From: JABDMH01 sp965223215 | Lineage (GTDB): Bacteria > Bacteroidota > Bacteroidia > Chitinophagales > Saprospiraceae | Assembly (NCBI GenBank): GCA_965223215.1 | Contig: CBDCVZ010000010.1 | Location: forward strand, 3,844,001 to 3,908,000 | Direction: 5' to 3' | Length of the DNA: 64,000 bases | In this document: in pieces, positions 1 to 9,160 of the stretch | Numbering within the stretch: position 1 is the first letter of the stretch | Layout of the letters: every line of letters begins with the position of its first letter | Position numbers and translations under genes: made by a program | Notes under the pieces: model-generated | The model's database searches: none | Told to the model about the DNA's origin: nothing | Seen by the model: the letters and a program-made list of their open reading frames with translations, nothing else

Positions 1-2
1 GG

Positions 3-1208
3 GCAGCCTCAGTTGGTCTCACTGGAGGTACCCCTGGACAAAGAAACAGTTTGTACGATGTGGCTCGTGCAGGAATTCAATTTCAGATTTTACGAATTGT
101 GCCACTGAGTGATTCACGCTTGATGGTGGAATTCAACAAAACTCTTACGGAACTACTGCCTGCCCACTTCGCCTTACAGGGTGGCCAGGCCGAAGTGCAA
201 AATGCAGCACGCACTGGCGATAATTTGGAGCAAGCCATTTTAGTGATTGATCCTCCCTTGGTTATCGGTACACAATATTCTTTGACAGTGGATGGAGTTA
301 GTGATTGCCTGGGGCAGGTGATAGCGAAGCAAACCCATGAAGTATTGATACCGGATGTTCCCATTGTCGGTGATATCGTCATTAATGAAATCTTATTTAA
401 TCCGGTTCCAGGTGGAAGTGATTTTGTAGAAATCTTCAATCTTTCAGATCGAGCCTTTCAAATTCAAGATCTTGCCTTTCGAGTCGATCATGGTCAATCG
501 CAACAGATCCGACCCATTACCTCAGTGGCCATTTTGCCCCCAAACGGCTACTTTGTATTTACAGCAGATCCCACCGATGTCATGACACGTTATCCACCGG
601 TGCACAGTTCATCGATTTTTAAAAGCCCATTACCGAACCTACCTGATCAGGCAGGTCATTTGCAACTGATTTATCAAAAAGGTGTCGATTCACGGCTGCT
701 TGATGAAATCTCTTATGATGAAGATTTACATGGTCGTATTCTGCGTGATAAGGAAGGTGTGAGTATTGAGCGGATCGATCCTAGCCGCATCACCCAAGAT
801 CGATCCAATTGGCACAGTGCAGCTAGTAGTGAAGGTTTTGCCACTCCGACCAGGCCTAATAGTCAAATACAACGCACCCCGGCATTGGACGCGATGTTTC
901 GCGTTGATCCAGCAAGATTATCACCTGATGGTGATGGCCATGAAGACTTCCTCTCCATTCACTATAGCTTACCAGTCAGCAATCGAATTGCCAATGTATG
1001 GATTTATGATAGCGCTGGGCGACTTACGAAGCATCTAGTAAATAATGAAACCCTAGCTGCTAGTGGTCAGATTAAATGGGATGGAGAAACCGATGCAGGC
1101 GGTAAGGCGAGGATTGGAATCTACACGATACTGATCGAGACGTTTGGTGAAAACGGATCGAGACAAAGGTATCAAGAACCTTGTGTTGTGGCTGGAAAAT
1201 TGGATTGA
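3..1208 (+). CDS. Lamin-tail-domain surface protein with FlgD-like C-terminus (5' partial)
   Basis: The reading frame is open to the left edge, so only the last 401 codons are present. The first visible residues, just before position 60, include a GGTPG...NS stretch typical of the end of a lamin tail domain (LTD), so a further LTD probably lies outside the window. A second LTD starts near position 370 with VINEILFNP and FVEIFNLSD. The C-terminus (from about position 900) has SPDGDG followed by an Ig-like FlgD/T9SS-type fold (WDGETDAGG, GIYTILIE). Such proteins in Bacteroidota are exported surface proteins, often of unknown function. The final residues do not clearly match a type A sorting domain, so the export route is inferred. 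The next gene starts 116 bases downstream on the same strand. Confidence 0.8.
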   Translation, partial: AASVGLTGGTPGQRNSLYDVARAGIQFQILRIVPLSDSRLMVEFNKTLTELLPAHFALQGGQAEVQNAARTGDNLEQAILVIDPPLVIGTQYSLTVDGVSDCLGQVIAKQTHEVLIPDVPIVGDIVINEILFNPVPGGSDFVEIFNLSDRAFQIQDLAFRVDHGQSQQIRPITSVAILPPNGYFVFTADPTDVMTRYPPVHSSSIFKSPLPNLPDQAGHLQLIYQKGVDSRLLDEISYDEDLHGRILRDKEGVSIERIDPSRITQDRSNWHSAASSEGFATPTRPNSQIQRTPALDAMFRVDPARLSPDGDGHEDFLSIHYSLPVSNRIANVWIYDSAGRLTKHLVNNETLAASGQIKWDGETDAGGKARIGIYTILIETFGENGSRQRYQEPCVVAGKLD

Positions 1209-1324
1209 AGGAAATTGCGATTATCGATATATGTTGCGACAAGCTAACCAAGTCCTTTCTTCCATTTTATTGGATGAACTCAACGGGAGCAATGGCATAT
1301 TCCCCATTTCCTCTTTAACTGACT

Positions 1325-2323
1325 ATGAGAAGAACGTCAGATTATTTTAGTGAGTATATTTACCTACTGATGCTCAAAATTCTATTTGACAATAAATTCA
1401 TCAACAGACTGATCATGGCAGCCATGATTGGTGTGGTCTATATCTGCATTAGACCTCCTGGTGTGGTACTCTTAAAGCGTATTGCGAGTCACTCGACTCA
1501 GATTATGTTGTTGTTTTTGTTGGTGGGTTTATTCTTTTTGGTGGTAGATCAAAAAAGACTCTTGTTCACTGCATTTGGGTGTTCTGCAGCGCTATGTCTT
1601 TACTTTAAGAATGTGGCCAATATTAGCCTGATACTGCCCGTTAAGACTGCTGCTCCGTCATTGACAATATTACAATCAAGTGCCAGTGAATTGGGAGAAG
1701 ATTTTGAACTTTCTTTACACCGAATACTGCAGGAGAAGGCAGATGTGATTTGTTTTCTGGAGTTAACACCGAATTGGGAGCAGATCCTGCGCTCTTCTCT
1801 TACTAAGGCGTATCCTAATCGGGCAGAGCTGACACGAGTGGACTTTTACGGATTGGCGATCTACTCAAAATATCGCATCAGTGAGATCGATACCATTTAC
1901 TACGACGATATACCGACCATACAGGCCGGTATACAGCTGGATGACATGCACAAAATCCAGGTCTATGCCAGCAATACGAGTCCACCACTTTTCAGGAAGT
2001 CATTTGAACAATTGCAAAAGCAGTTAGATATTATCGCCGGAGCAGTCCAACAGAGTCACGCTCCAACCATTACAGCTGGCAACTACAATTTAGATCAGTT
2101 TTCAGAGGAACTACAAGGATTTCGCGCCCGCGCAAAATTAAATGACAGCCGTAAAAGTATGTCACCATCGCTTAATCCCCCAACTCATCATCTCTTCTAC
2201 ACCGATGCCTTAGAATGTTTGTCTTTCGAAAATATCTATGACTCATTGAATTACCGAGTGGGCATCGTAGGAGAATATCAAATCAAAACACCGACAGCAC
2301 CATTAGTGGGAAAGGTTAGATAG
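1325..2323 (+). CDS. Membrane protein with degenerate endonuclease/exonuclease/phosphatase domain
   Basis: This 332-residue protein has hydrophobic segments at about 25-42, 58-76 and 79-95, followed by a domain with the layout of the EEP superfamily (Mg-dependent nucleases and phosphatases). The first acidic motif is kept (ICFLELTP, E146). The other catalytic positions look substituted: the histidine before a PP pair is N217 (SNTSPP), the GDxN motif reads GNYN (N253), and the C-terminal DH appears as NY (309-310). The alignment is by eye. If correct, the protein is probably not an active nuclease and may bind a ligand or act structurally. The ATG at 1325 is used; an ATG at 1370 would also keep the membrane segments. 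It ends 3 bases before the convergent phosphohexomutase gene. Confidence 0.7.
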   Translation: MRRTSDYFSEYIYLLMLKILFDNKFINRLIMAAMIGVVYICIRPPGVVLLKRIASHSTQIMLLFLLVGLFFLVVDQKRLLFTAFGCSAALCLYFKNVANISLILPVKTAAPSLTILQSSASELGEDFELSLHRILQEKADVICFLELTPNWEQILRSSLTKAYPNRAELTRVDFYGLAIYSKYRISEIDTIYYDDIPTIQAGIQLDDMHKIQVYASNTSPPLFRKSFEQLQKQLDIIAGAVQQSHAPTITAGNYNLDQFSEELQGFRARAKLNDSRKSMSPSLNPPTHHLFYTDALECLSFENIYDSLNYRVGIVGEYQIKTPTAPLVGKVR

Positions 2324-2326
2324 TAC

Positions 2327-3721
2327 TCATGCCAGCAAAGTAGCCTTCGCATGGTCTAAAATGTGGCGCACCTCTTCCATATCTTCTCCTTGAGCATACA
2401 CGCGCAAAACCGGCTCGGTCCCGGAGGGACGAATCATGACCCAACTGCCACCTGATAAACTAAACTTAAAGCCATCTAAGTCATCCATCGAATCGACTTT
2501 GTAAGGACCAAACTGGTCGATCCCATTTCTGCATTTAATAATGGCTCGCTGCTTTTGTTGTTCACTGAGATGAAGGTCATCACGGTAATAGTCGAATCTA
2601 CCTACCTTGGCAAAGATGTCTTCTATTAACTGCTTGAGGGACCTACCACTCTTGGCCATAAACTCCATGAGAAGCAACCCTGTCCAAATACCATCTCGCT
2701 CGGGGATATGCCCTTTTACGGCAATGCCGCCAGACTCTTCGCCTCCAATTAATACATCTTCGGTCGACATATATTCGGCAATGTGCTTGAAGCCTATGGG
2801 TGTTGTGACATAAGTCAAACCATACGATTCAGCAAGGGCTTTCATTTTATTGGTCACTGAAAAAGAGCAGACCACCTTACCCGTGGTCAAGCCTTTGTGC
2901 TGATAGAGATACTCCAGAAGAAGTAATAATAGACGCTGAGCATCGACAAATACGCCATCTTCATCATACATGCCAATTCGATCAGCATCACCGTCGTTTG
3001 CCATACCAAAAGTCAGCTGTGGATGATTGGCTATGGTTTTCGAAAGTTCTTGTAAATTTCGATCGATGGGTTCTGGTGCCGTTCCCTCAAACGATGGATT
3101 GTGATATACATGAAGATGATGAGCATCTGGAAATAGACGCTTCATTACATTTTGGCCGGCCCCAAACATCGCATCATAGGCCATTTGCTCCTGCACCTTA
3201 GCCAAAGAAGGCATATCGAAATGAGCTTTAATATGCTCTACATACATGTCTTCAAGATTCACATATTCGAGCAGACCGGAGGACTCAAGCTCTTTCAGTG
3301 ATTTCATTTGCATTCCGGATTGATCGGGGATCAACGCTTCGATTTCAGCAATATCATGGGGTACTGAAGGTCCTCCATAGCTTGCTTTCAGTTTATAACC
3401 ATTATAATTGGGTGGATTGTGACTGGCCGTAATCACAATTCCAAGTCCGGCTTGGAGTTTTACGACTCCCAAAGAGACCATTGGCGTGGACACAAAATTC
3501 GGATCGAGACAAACCCGAATTCCGTGATGACAAAATACGGTAGCTGCTGCTGTGGCAAACATCTTTCCTCCAAAGCGACAATCATAGCCAATCACGGCTT
3601 TGGTGTGACCTTGTTTCCGCATCCATTTTGATGCTGCCATCGACACGCGCAATACGCCTTCCACCGTGTATTCTTTGGCAATAATGGCTCTCCACCCGTC
3701 GGTTCCAAATTTGATTTTCAT
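2327..3721 (-). CDS. Phosphoglucomutase/phosphomannomutase family protein
   Basis: A 464-residue alpha-D-phosphohexomutase that interconverts hexose 1- and 6-phosphates in the cytoplasm, feeding sugar nucleotide synthesis. All four family signatures are visible: the phosphoserine loop TASHNP near residue 100, the metal-binding loop DGDADRIG near 245, the sugar-binding GEESGG near 328, and the phosphate-binding RPSGTEP near the C-terminus. The N-terminus FGTDGWR is also typical. Length fits the family. Whether glucose, mannose or glucosamine phosphate is the main substrate cannot be read from the sequence. It is transcribed divergently from pcm; a TAtgTTTG box lies 26 bases upstream of the ATG. 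Confidence 0.93.
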   Translation of the reverse strand: MKIKFGTDGWRAIIAKEYTVEGVLRVSMAASKWMRKQGHTKAVIGYDCRFGGKMFATAAATVFCHHGIRVCLDPNFVSTPMVSLGVVKLQAGLGIVITASHNPPNYNGYKLKASYGGPSVPHDIAEIEALIPDQSGMQMKSLKELESSGLLEYVNLEDMYVEHIKAHFDMPSLAKVQEQMAYDAMFGAGQNVMKRLFPDAHHLHVYHNPSFEGTAPEPIDRNLQELSKTIANHPQLTFGMANDGDADRIGMYDEDGVFVDAQRLLLLLLEYLYQHKGLTTGKVVCSFSVTNKMKALAESYGLTYVTTPIGFKHIAEYMSTEDVLIGGEESGGIAVKGHIPERDGIWTGLLLMEFMAKSGRSLKQLIEDIFAKVGRFDYYRDDLHLSEQQKQRAIIKCRNGIDQFGPYKVDSMDDLDGFKFSLSGGSWVMIRPSGTEPVLRVYAQGEDMEEVRHILDHAKATLLA

Positions 3722-3746
3722 TGATTTCTACCTGATTTAGAAAATC

Positions 3747-3754
3747 CAAACATA
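3747..3754 (-). promoter_or_regulatory. Putative -7 box for the phosphohexomutase gene
   Basis: On the minus strand this reads TATGTTTG, a full match to the Bacteroidota TAnnTTTG -7 consensus, ending about 25 bases before the start codon. No TTTG -33 box is at the expected spacing, so support is partial. Confidence 0.35.
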
Positions 3755-3765
3755 ACAATTAGTCC

Positions 3766-3773
3766 TATCTTTG
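3766..3773 (+). promoter_or_regulatory. Putative -7 box for pcm
   Basis: TATCTTTG matches the TAnnTTTG -7 consensus and lies 70 bases upstream of the pcm start. A -33 TTTG is not seen. Together with the box at 3747-3754 it would make this a compact divergent promoter region. Confidence 0.35.
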
Positions 3774-3843
3774 GGCAGACAACTTGCCACGGCTAGGATT
3801 ACTTAGATCAGATCCAAGTTTGAAAGCTCAAATAAATTGATCA

Positions 3844-4506
3844 TTGGTTGACGAATACAGACACAAGGGCTTACGTAAAAGACTTGTTCACGAGTTGAAA
3901 CAAAAAGGAATTAGAGACCAACGAATCCTTGATGCCATTGGGAAAATTCCACGTCATTATTTTCTGGACCGGGCCTTTGCAGATTGGGCTTACAAAGACC
4001 AGGCTTTTCCGATTGGGAGTAAGCAGACCATTTCCCAACCATTTACCGTAGCCTATCAGACGCATCTCCTCGATTTGACAACAGGTGATCGGGTACTGGA
4101 GATTGGGACCGGCTCTGGATATCAGGCAGCCGTACTTTTTGAGATGAAGGTCAAAGTATACACCATTGAACGGCAAGAAAGACTTTATCACAAGACCAAG
4201 CTTCTGCTTGAGGCGATGGGGTACGGAAAAATTAGGACCTTCTTAGGTGATGGAATGCAGGGGCTCCCCAGGTTTGCACCGTTTGATAAGATTCTAGTTA
4301 CGGCTGCGGCAAAGAGCGTACCCGAAGCTCTTTTAGCTCAACTTTCGATAGGTGGCCACCTGGTGATTCCAGTCGGCAAAAATGATATTCAGACCATGAA
4401 GCGGATCACTCGGCTGGCAGAGGATGCATACAAAACAGAAAGTCTCGATCGGTTCAAGTTTGTCCCTCTGTTGAGTGGCATTAATCATTCGAAATCGGAA
4501 GACTAA
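3844..4506 (+). CDS. pcm: Protein-L-isoaspartate O-methyltransferase
   Basis: This 220-residue SAM-dependent enzyme methylates isoaspartyl residues in damaged proteins, starting their repair. The protein shows the PCMT signature: the IPRHYFLD stretch, the AFPIGSKQTISQP substrate loop, and the SAM motif VLEIGTGSGYQ near residue 85. The start must be TTG at 3844: an in-frame TGA lies at 3838-3840, and no ATG or GTG precedes the conserved N-terminus. The stop codon overlaps the stop of the convergent lipoprotein gene, so the two ends share bases 4503-4506. Confidence 0.93.
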   Translation: MVDEYRHKGLRKRLVHELKQKGIRDQRILDAIGKIPRHYFLDRAFADWAYKDQAFPIGSKQTISQPFTVAYQTHLLDLTTGDRVLEIGTGSGYQAAVLFEMKVKVYTIERQERLYHKTKLLLEAMGYGKIRTFLGDGMQGLPRFAPFDKILVTAAAKSVPEALLAQLSIGGHLVIPVGKNDIQTMKRITRLAEDAYKTESLDRFKFVPLLSGINHSKSED

Positions 4507-5033
4507 ATCCTTCGGCCACCGGCCTTTCTTCGCGTCACAGTTACTTTATTGATTCGATCCAGGTCTACCATCAACCCTGCCAATGCGCTTCTGGAGGAAG
4601 TGCGATACTTTTTGCCTTGATAGGTTACTTCTCCTTCATGCCGATCCCAAGATGAACCCAGTAACATGTAGCGATCGTTCCACTTCGGATTTGGACCAAA
4701 CATCAAGAACTTCTTATTTCCACGCTCAAAGCTGATGGCCATACGATTCGACTTTGGCATAAATTGTAAAACACCGGGCGTGCCTTCAGGGATCACAATT
4801 TCCTCCACCCTGGTGCCTTTGCGAATGATGATCTTACCTTCATCAATAACCGACTCCCCTTTTGAGAGATTGCGGTGCAAAACCACATCTTTTGAGAGAT
4901 AAAACTGGATATGCTTTAGATCGTCTTCAGACCACTGATATCGTTCTTGCATATCAGCCGTAAAGGGCTTATAGGTCGGACCACAGGATGCCAAGAAAAA
5001 GACTCCTAGATAAATTATCACACTTCTCATCAC
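4503..5033 (-). CDS. Hypothetical lipoprotein
   Basis: A 176-residue protein with a lipoprotein signal peptide: MMRSV, a hydrophobic stretch, then the lipobox LASC with Cys17 as the predicted lipidated residue. The mature part is soluble, rich in charged residues, and has no domain I recognise. It contains a segment IIIRKGTRVEEIVIP followed by beta-rich sequence, and ends in a basic tail (RRKAGGRR). It is probably anchored in the envelope. It overlaps the pcm stop by 4 bases on the opposite strand and sits downstream of tadA, about 110 bases from it, so co-transcription is possible. Function unknown. Confidence 0.75.
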   Translation of the reverse strand: MMRSVIIYLGVFFLASCGPTYKPFTADMQERYQWSEDDLKHIQFYLSKDVVLHRNLSKGESVIDEGKIIIRKGTRVEEIVIPEGTPGVLQFMPKSNRMAISFERGNKKFLMFGPNPKWNDRYMLLGSSWDRHEGEVTYQGKKYRTSSRSALAGLMVDLDRINKVTVTRRKAGGRRI

Positions 5034-5145
5034 TTTCGAATCGTTTTGTACTTCTAAAATTACTGGTAGCTCCAGAGGAACACAAGCTGATTAATAAGAC
5101 TTTAACCAATCATTTAAGAGGGTCTTAAGGTCAACGGTCTTGGTT

Positions 5146-5592
5146 TCACGATCTTTTGGACTGAAAGTACTCTCGCAGCAAAGATTGACAGGTTTCGTGC
5201 CTGATTCCAAACTCCAGCTTAGTATTGGGGTGGAGCAGGGTTTTTCCATGGCGCATAAAGCCTCCTCTATCATCACTAGCACCATAGACAAGCCGACCGA
5301 TACGAGACCAAAAAATGGCTCCTGCACACATGGTGCAAGGTTCGAGGGTTACATACATCGTGCAATCTGTCAACCATTTTGATCCCAGATGGTTAGAGGC
5401 TGCGGTGATGGCAATCAATTCGGCATGGGCCGTCGCATCCAGAAGTCTTTCGGATTGGTTGTGAGCTCTCGCAATAATTTTACCCTCGCAGGATATGATG
5501 GCTCCCACCGGTACCTCATCGAGTGAGAAGGCTTTTTTGGCTTCTTGGATCGCTTGATCCATGAAAAAAGTATCGGAGAGCACACTGAGCAT
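5146..5592 (-). CDS. tadA: tRNA-specific adenosine deaminase
   Basis: A 148-residue cytidine/deoxycytidylate deaminase-fold enzyme expected to convert A34 to inosine in tRNA-Arg(ACG). The zinc ligands are visible: HAE (His and catalytic Glu) near residue 57 and PCTMC near 87. The N-terminal EVPVGAII and the GASDDRGG segment are typical of TadA rather than free-base deaminases such as guanine deaminase. The ATG at 5592 is used; an ATG at 5562 (MDQAIQEAKKAF) is a possible shorter start. It is divergent from guaB. Confidence 0.9.
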   Translation of the reverse strand: MLSVLSDTFFMDQAIQEAKKAFSLDEVPVGAIISCEGKIIARAHNQSERLLDATAHAELIAITAASNHLGSKWLTDCTMYVTLEPCTMCAGAIFWSRIGRLVYGASDDRGGFMRHGKTLLHPNTKLEFGIRHETCQSLLREYFQSKRS

Positions 5593-5675
5593 CTATTATC
5601 AATTTCGATGTGGGATTCCGGTGCGAAAAATAGATTTTTTATTAGAGACTATTTTAGAAAAGACTATTTTTGCGG

Positions 5676-7163
5676 ATGGAATCACCTTTCTCGTCTTCTC
5701 AGAAATTTCTCGGTACTGCACTCACTTTCGACGACGTACTCCTTGTGCCGGCAGAGTCTACAGTCTTGCCGCGTGAAGTCTCCATCAAATCCAAATTGAC
5801 TCGCGAACTCACACTGAATGTTCCCGTGGTCTCCGCTGCCATGGACACTGTAACCGAACGTGATTTAGCCATTGCCATGGCTCGCTCTGGGGGTATTGGT
5901 ATCATTCATAAAAATATGAGTGTAGAAAAGCAAGCCCAGCAGGTGAGAAGTGTGAAACGATCCGAAAGTGGGATGATCTTGGACCCCGTGACCATGCATG
6001 CTGATGCCAATATAGGGGATGCCATGGCTTTGATGCAAACGCACAAGATTGGTGGTATTCCAATTGTGACGAAAGACAATGTTTTGGTGGGTATCCTCAC
6101 CAATCGAGACTTGCGATTTGAAACGGACCGCAGCAAGTCTGTGGTCGATCTGATGACCAAGGAGAACCTAATCACGGCTCCGGCGGGCACCACTTTGGAG
6201 AATGCAATGAGCATTTTGCAGGGTCAAAAAATTGAGAAACTTCCAGTGGTTGATGATCAAAACAAGGTAATCGGTTTGATCACGTACAAAGACATTATGA
6301 AGCTTCATAGTTTTCCCAATGCATGTAAGGACAATTATGGAAGACTGGTGGTTGGTGCCGCCGTAGGGGTAAGTCCAGATACAATGGATCGACTTGATGC
6401 ACTGTCGTCTGTCGGGGTGGATGTGGTCTGTGTTGACACTGCACATGGCCATCATCAAGATGTATTAAGTACGATTAAGACGATTAGAACCAAATTTCCC
6501 GATTTGCAGCTCATTGGTGGTAATGTGGCCACGGCAGATGGTGCGAAGGCACTCGTGGAAGCTGGTGTTGACGGAGTTAAAGTGGGAGTTGGCCCAGGCA
6601 GTATATGTACCACTAGAGTGGTGGCAGGGGTAGGTATTCCTCAACTTTCGGCCATCCACAGTGCGGCGGAGGCCTTGAAAGGCACTGACGTGCCGATCGT
6701 AGGAGATGGCGGCATCCGTTTTACCGGAGATATTGTAAAAGCGATTGCCGGCGGAGCAAGTACTGTGATGGCGGGATCTCTTTTTGCGGGCGTAGAGGAG
6801 GCCCCGGGAGAAACCATCATCTATGAGGGTCGGAAATTTAAGATCTATCGTGGTATGGGTTCTCTGGGTGCCATGCAAAAAGGATCGAAAGACCGTTACT
6901 TTCAAGATGTCGAAGACGATATTAAGAAGTTGGTTCCAGAAGGAATTGAAGGCAGGGTCCCCTACAAGGGAACCGTTTCAGAAGTCATGGTTCAATATAT
7001 TGGTGGGCTTAGAGCAGGTATGGGATATTGCGGAGCTAAAAACGTCGAAGCACTACAAGAGGCCAAATTTGTCCAGATTACTAGTGCTGGCATCACTGAG
7101 AGTCACCCGCACAACATCATGATCACAAAGGAAGCACCCAATTATTCACCCCGGAGATTTTAG
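5676..7163 (+). CDS. guaB: Inosine-5'-monophosphate dehydrogenase
   Basis: This 495-residue enzyme oxidises IMP to XMP with NAD, the committed step to guanine nucleotides. The N-terminus LTFDDVLLVPA is the family hallmark. Two CBS domains occupy about residues 95-210 (starting ILDPVTMHAD and LITAPAGT). The catalytic loop GPGSICTTR carries the active-site cysteine near 303. The IMP-binding GDGGIR, the MGSLGAM stretch and the flap segment GIEGRVPYKG follow. ATG 5676 is preferred over an in-frame TTG two codons upstream, giving the usual length. The glycosylase gene starts 9 bases after its stop in the same frame. Confidence 0.96.
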   Translation: MESPFSSSQKFLGTALTFDDVLLVPAESTVLPREVSIKSKLTRELTLNVPVVSAAMDTVTERDLAIAMARSGGIGIIHKNMSVEKQAQQVRSVKRSESGMILDPVTMHADANIGDAMALMQTHKIGGIPIVTKDNVLVGILTNRDLRFETDRSKSVVDLMTKENLITAPAGTTLENAMSILQGQKIEKLPVVDDQNKVIGLITYKDIMKLHSFPNACKDNYGRLVVGAAVGVSPDTMDRLDALSSVGVDVVCVDTAHGHHQDVLSTIKTIRTKFPDLQLIGGNVATADGAKALVEAGVDGVKVGVGPGSICTTRVVAGVGIPQLSAIHSAAEALKGTDVPIVGDGGIRFTGDIVKAIAGGASTVMAGSLFAGVEEAPGETIIYEGRKFKIYRGMGSLGAMQKGSKDRYFQDVEDDIKKLVPEGIEGRVPYKGTVSEVMVQYIGGLRAGMGYCGAKNVEALQEAKFVQITSAGITESHPHNIMITKEAPNYSPRRF

Positions 7164-7172
7164 CCAGACCTT

Positions 7173-7799
7173 TTGGCAGCTAGACTTATTCCACCGTCCT
7201 TTTATCTAAACTCCGATGTGATCGCTGCTGCCAGGCAATTGATCGGCAAGCATTTATGTAGCAAAATAGATGGTCACCTTGCCTCGGGAATGATTGTGGA
7301 GACAGAAGCCTACCGAGCACCGGACGACCGAGCTTCTCACGCCTACAACAATCGCAGGACGAAACGAACGGAAACCATGTTTGCCAGCGGTGGCATCGCC
7401 TACATTTACTTATGTTATGGCATTCACCACCTATTCAATGTGGTCACCGGGCCTGCAGAAACCGCACACGCCGTGTTGATTAGGGCCATCGAGCCTGTAA
7501 AAGGGATTGATCTAATGTTGGAGCGAAGGAAACAGAAATATAAATCACCGCAGCTGACGGCTGGTCCAGGAAAGCTAACACAGGCTTTGGGCATCACCAC
7601 GGCCTTCGATGGAACCAATTTATGTAATCGAAACTTAATCTGGATAGAACAAAACGATCAGGAGATCACCAATCACGAAGTAATAAGTAGTGCACGCGTT
7701 GGCGTTGACTATGCTGGTACCTGTGCCAAACGACCCTGGAGGTTTAGTATCAAGGACCATCCATATTGCAGTAATCCCAAACCACAATTGGAAAAGTAA
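7173..7799 (+). CDS. DNA-3-methyladenine glycosylase (AAG/MPG family)
   Basis: A 208-residue member of the alkyladenine DNA glycosylase family, which removes alkylated purines at the start of base excision repair. Family motifs are clear: the IVETEAYRAPDD catalytic loop (catalytic Glu in VETEAY), SHAYNNRRTKR, MFASGGIAYIYLCYG, and AGPGKLTQALGI near residue 127. The protein begins LIPPSFYL after the initiator, and the only usable start is TTG at 7173, because the guaB stop lies in the same frame at 7161-7163. The short gap suggests co-transcription with guaB. Confidence 0.92.
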   Translation: MAARLIPPSFYLNSDVIAAARQLIGKHLCSKIDGHLASGMIVETEAYRAPDDRASHAYNNRRTKRTETMFASGGIAYIYLCYGIHHLFNVVTGPAETAHAVLIRAIEPVKGIDLMLERRKQKYKSPQLTAGPGKLTQALGITTAFDGTNLCNRNLIWIEQNDQEITNHEVISSARVGVDYAGTCAKRPWRFSIKDHPYCSNPKPQLEK

Positions 7800-7802
7800 T
7801 TC

Positions 7803-9062
7803 ATGAAAGTGACCATTTATCTGTTGACCATTTTTGCCACCTTGATCCTACTGCAGAGCAACGCCCAGGATTTCGTCAACGAAGATCGCGTGTACCTTGA
7901 AACGGTCAAATCTGTGCAACTAAATGTGCCCGGATTACAGACAGGTTTCCCGATTATTAATCTGGGCACTGGTTCGATGTTTTTAGAGTTTGATGAATTG
8001 AGTGACGAAACCCGCTACCTCAAATATAAAATCGAACATTGCAATCGCGACTGGACACCTTCAGATCTCACAGAATTTGAATATTTGGAAGGCTTCAACG
8101 GTGAAGAACTGCGTGAAAGCAAATTCTCGGTCAATACAACGACCAGTTATGTACACTATGAGCAGGCCTTCCCCAACCAAGATATTCGTTGGACTAAATC
8201 AGGAAATTACCTACTTCATATCTACGATGACGATTCTGGAGAAGCTTTGATTACCAGGAGATTTCTAGTGGTCGAACCGCTCACCAAAATCTCGATTACC
8301 CTCAACCGACCATCTGATGTGAGCAAGATCAAAACGCATCATGAAGTAGATTTTAAAGTAAATCACAAGGAGTTTCGAATTGTAAACCCAATGCAAGAAG
8401 TCCATGCAGTAGTGATGCAAAATGGTCGCTGGGACAATGCTATAAGCGATATCATACCCTTCTTTGCACGGCCAGAAGAACTGTCTTTTGACTACCAAGA
8501 CAAGATTGTTTTTCCGGCGGGTAGGGAGTTTCGATCCGTCGATTTTCGGAGTCTTACAGCTCCATCGATTAATGTGGACGGCATCGAACAATATGAAGAT
8601 GCCTTTGAAATCAAACTCAAAAAAGACGAGAAGCGGATGTACGCCAATTATCACTCCAAAAGAGATCTCAACGGTGGTTTTATCATTCAATCATATGATC
8701 ACGAAGACCCTGACGTACAAGCAGACTACGCTTTTGTAATTTTTTCTCTTAATTCAGCGCAACCCTTACCCGATCACAACGTCTACGTACTAGGTGCATT
8801 TAATGACTGGACCATTACAAATTCAAGTCAGCTCCAATATGAGGAGCGGTACTCCATCTACCGGGGAGAAGCACTCTTAAAGCAGGGTGTTTACGACTAC
8901 TTGTATGCTGCGGTTTCCAAGTCAACTGGAGAGGTTGATTTTGAAATACTGGAAGGAAATTGGCACGAGGCAGAAAACTATTACACCGTACTGGTCTACT
9001 ATCGGCCGTTTGGGGCAAGGTATGATCGGATCATTGGAGTCTCTACATTCAATGAGAAATGA
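7803..9062 (+). CDS. Type IX secretion system plug protein (DUF5103)
   Basis: A 419-residue exported protein with a signal peptide ending near SNAQ|D. The DUF5103 signature is visible: KYKIEHCNRDWTPSDL, EYLEGFNGE, a Y-HY-AFP segment, then a GNYLLHIYDD beta sandwich. The C-terminal part has an E-set-like fold (VYVLGAFNDW, GVYDYLYA). Members of this family include the Plug protein that closes the periplasmic face of the SprA translocon in the T9SS; that role comes from Flavobacterium work and is inferred here. It starts 3 bases after the glycosylase stop, and a TolC gene follows, so no other T9SS gene is adjacent. The giant protein at 20493-28445 is a plausible client of the T9SS. Confidence 0.85.
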   Translation: MKVTIYLLTIFATLILLQSNAQDFVNEDRVYLETVKSVQLNVPGLQTGFPIINLGTGSMFLEFDELSDETRYLKYKIEHCNRDWTPSDLTEFEYLEGFNGEELRESKFSVNTTTSYVHYEQAFPNQDIRWTKSGNYLLHIYDDDSGEALITRRFLVVEPLTKISITLNRPSDVSKIKTHHEVDFKVNHKEFRIVNPMQEVHAVVMQNGRWDNAISDIIPFFARPEELSFDYQDKIVFPAGREFRSVDFRSLTAPSINVDGIEQYEDAFEIKLKKDEKRMYANYHSKRDLNGGFIIQSYDHEDPDVQADYAFVIFSLNSAQPLPDHNVYVLGAFNDWTITNSSQLQYEERYSIYRGEALLKQGVYDYLYAAVSKSTGEVDFEILEGNWHEAENYYTVLVYYRPFGARYDRIIGVSTFNEK

Positions 9063-9160
9063 ATCAGCTTCATCCAGATTTAGTGGCACTTAATATAAAG
9101 AACTACCTAATTCGCAAGCAGGTACCTATTTTACAGATACCTAAAAAAATAATATGCTTT

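Noticed and set aside
1144..1350. 68-codon frame across the gap between the lamin-tail and EEP genes
   Set aside because: It overlaps both neighbours in another frame and has no features of a real protein.
5665..5672. TATTTTTG match to the -7 consensus directly upstream of guaB
   Set aside because: It would place the transcription start at or after the guaB ATG at 5676, while the conserved N-terminus requires translation from there. Most likely a chance match in an AT-rich stretch.
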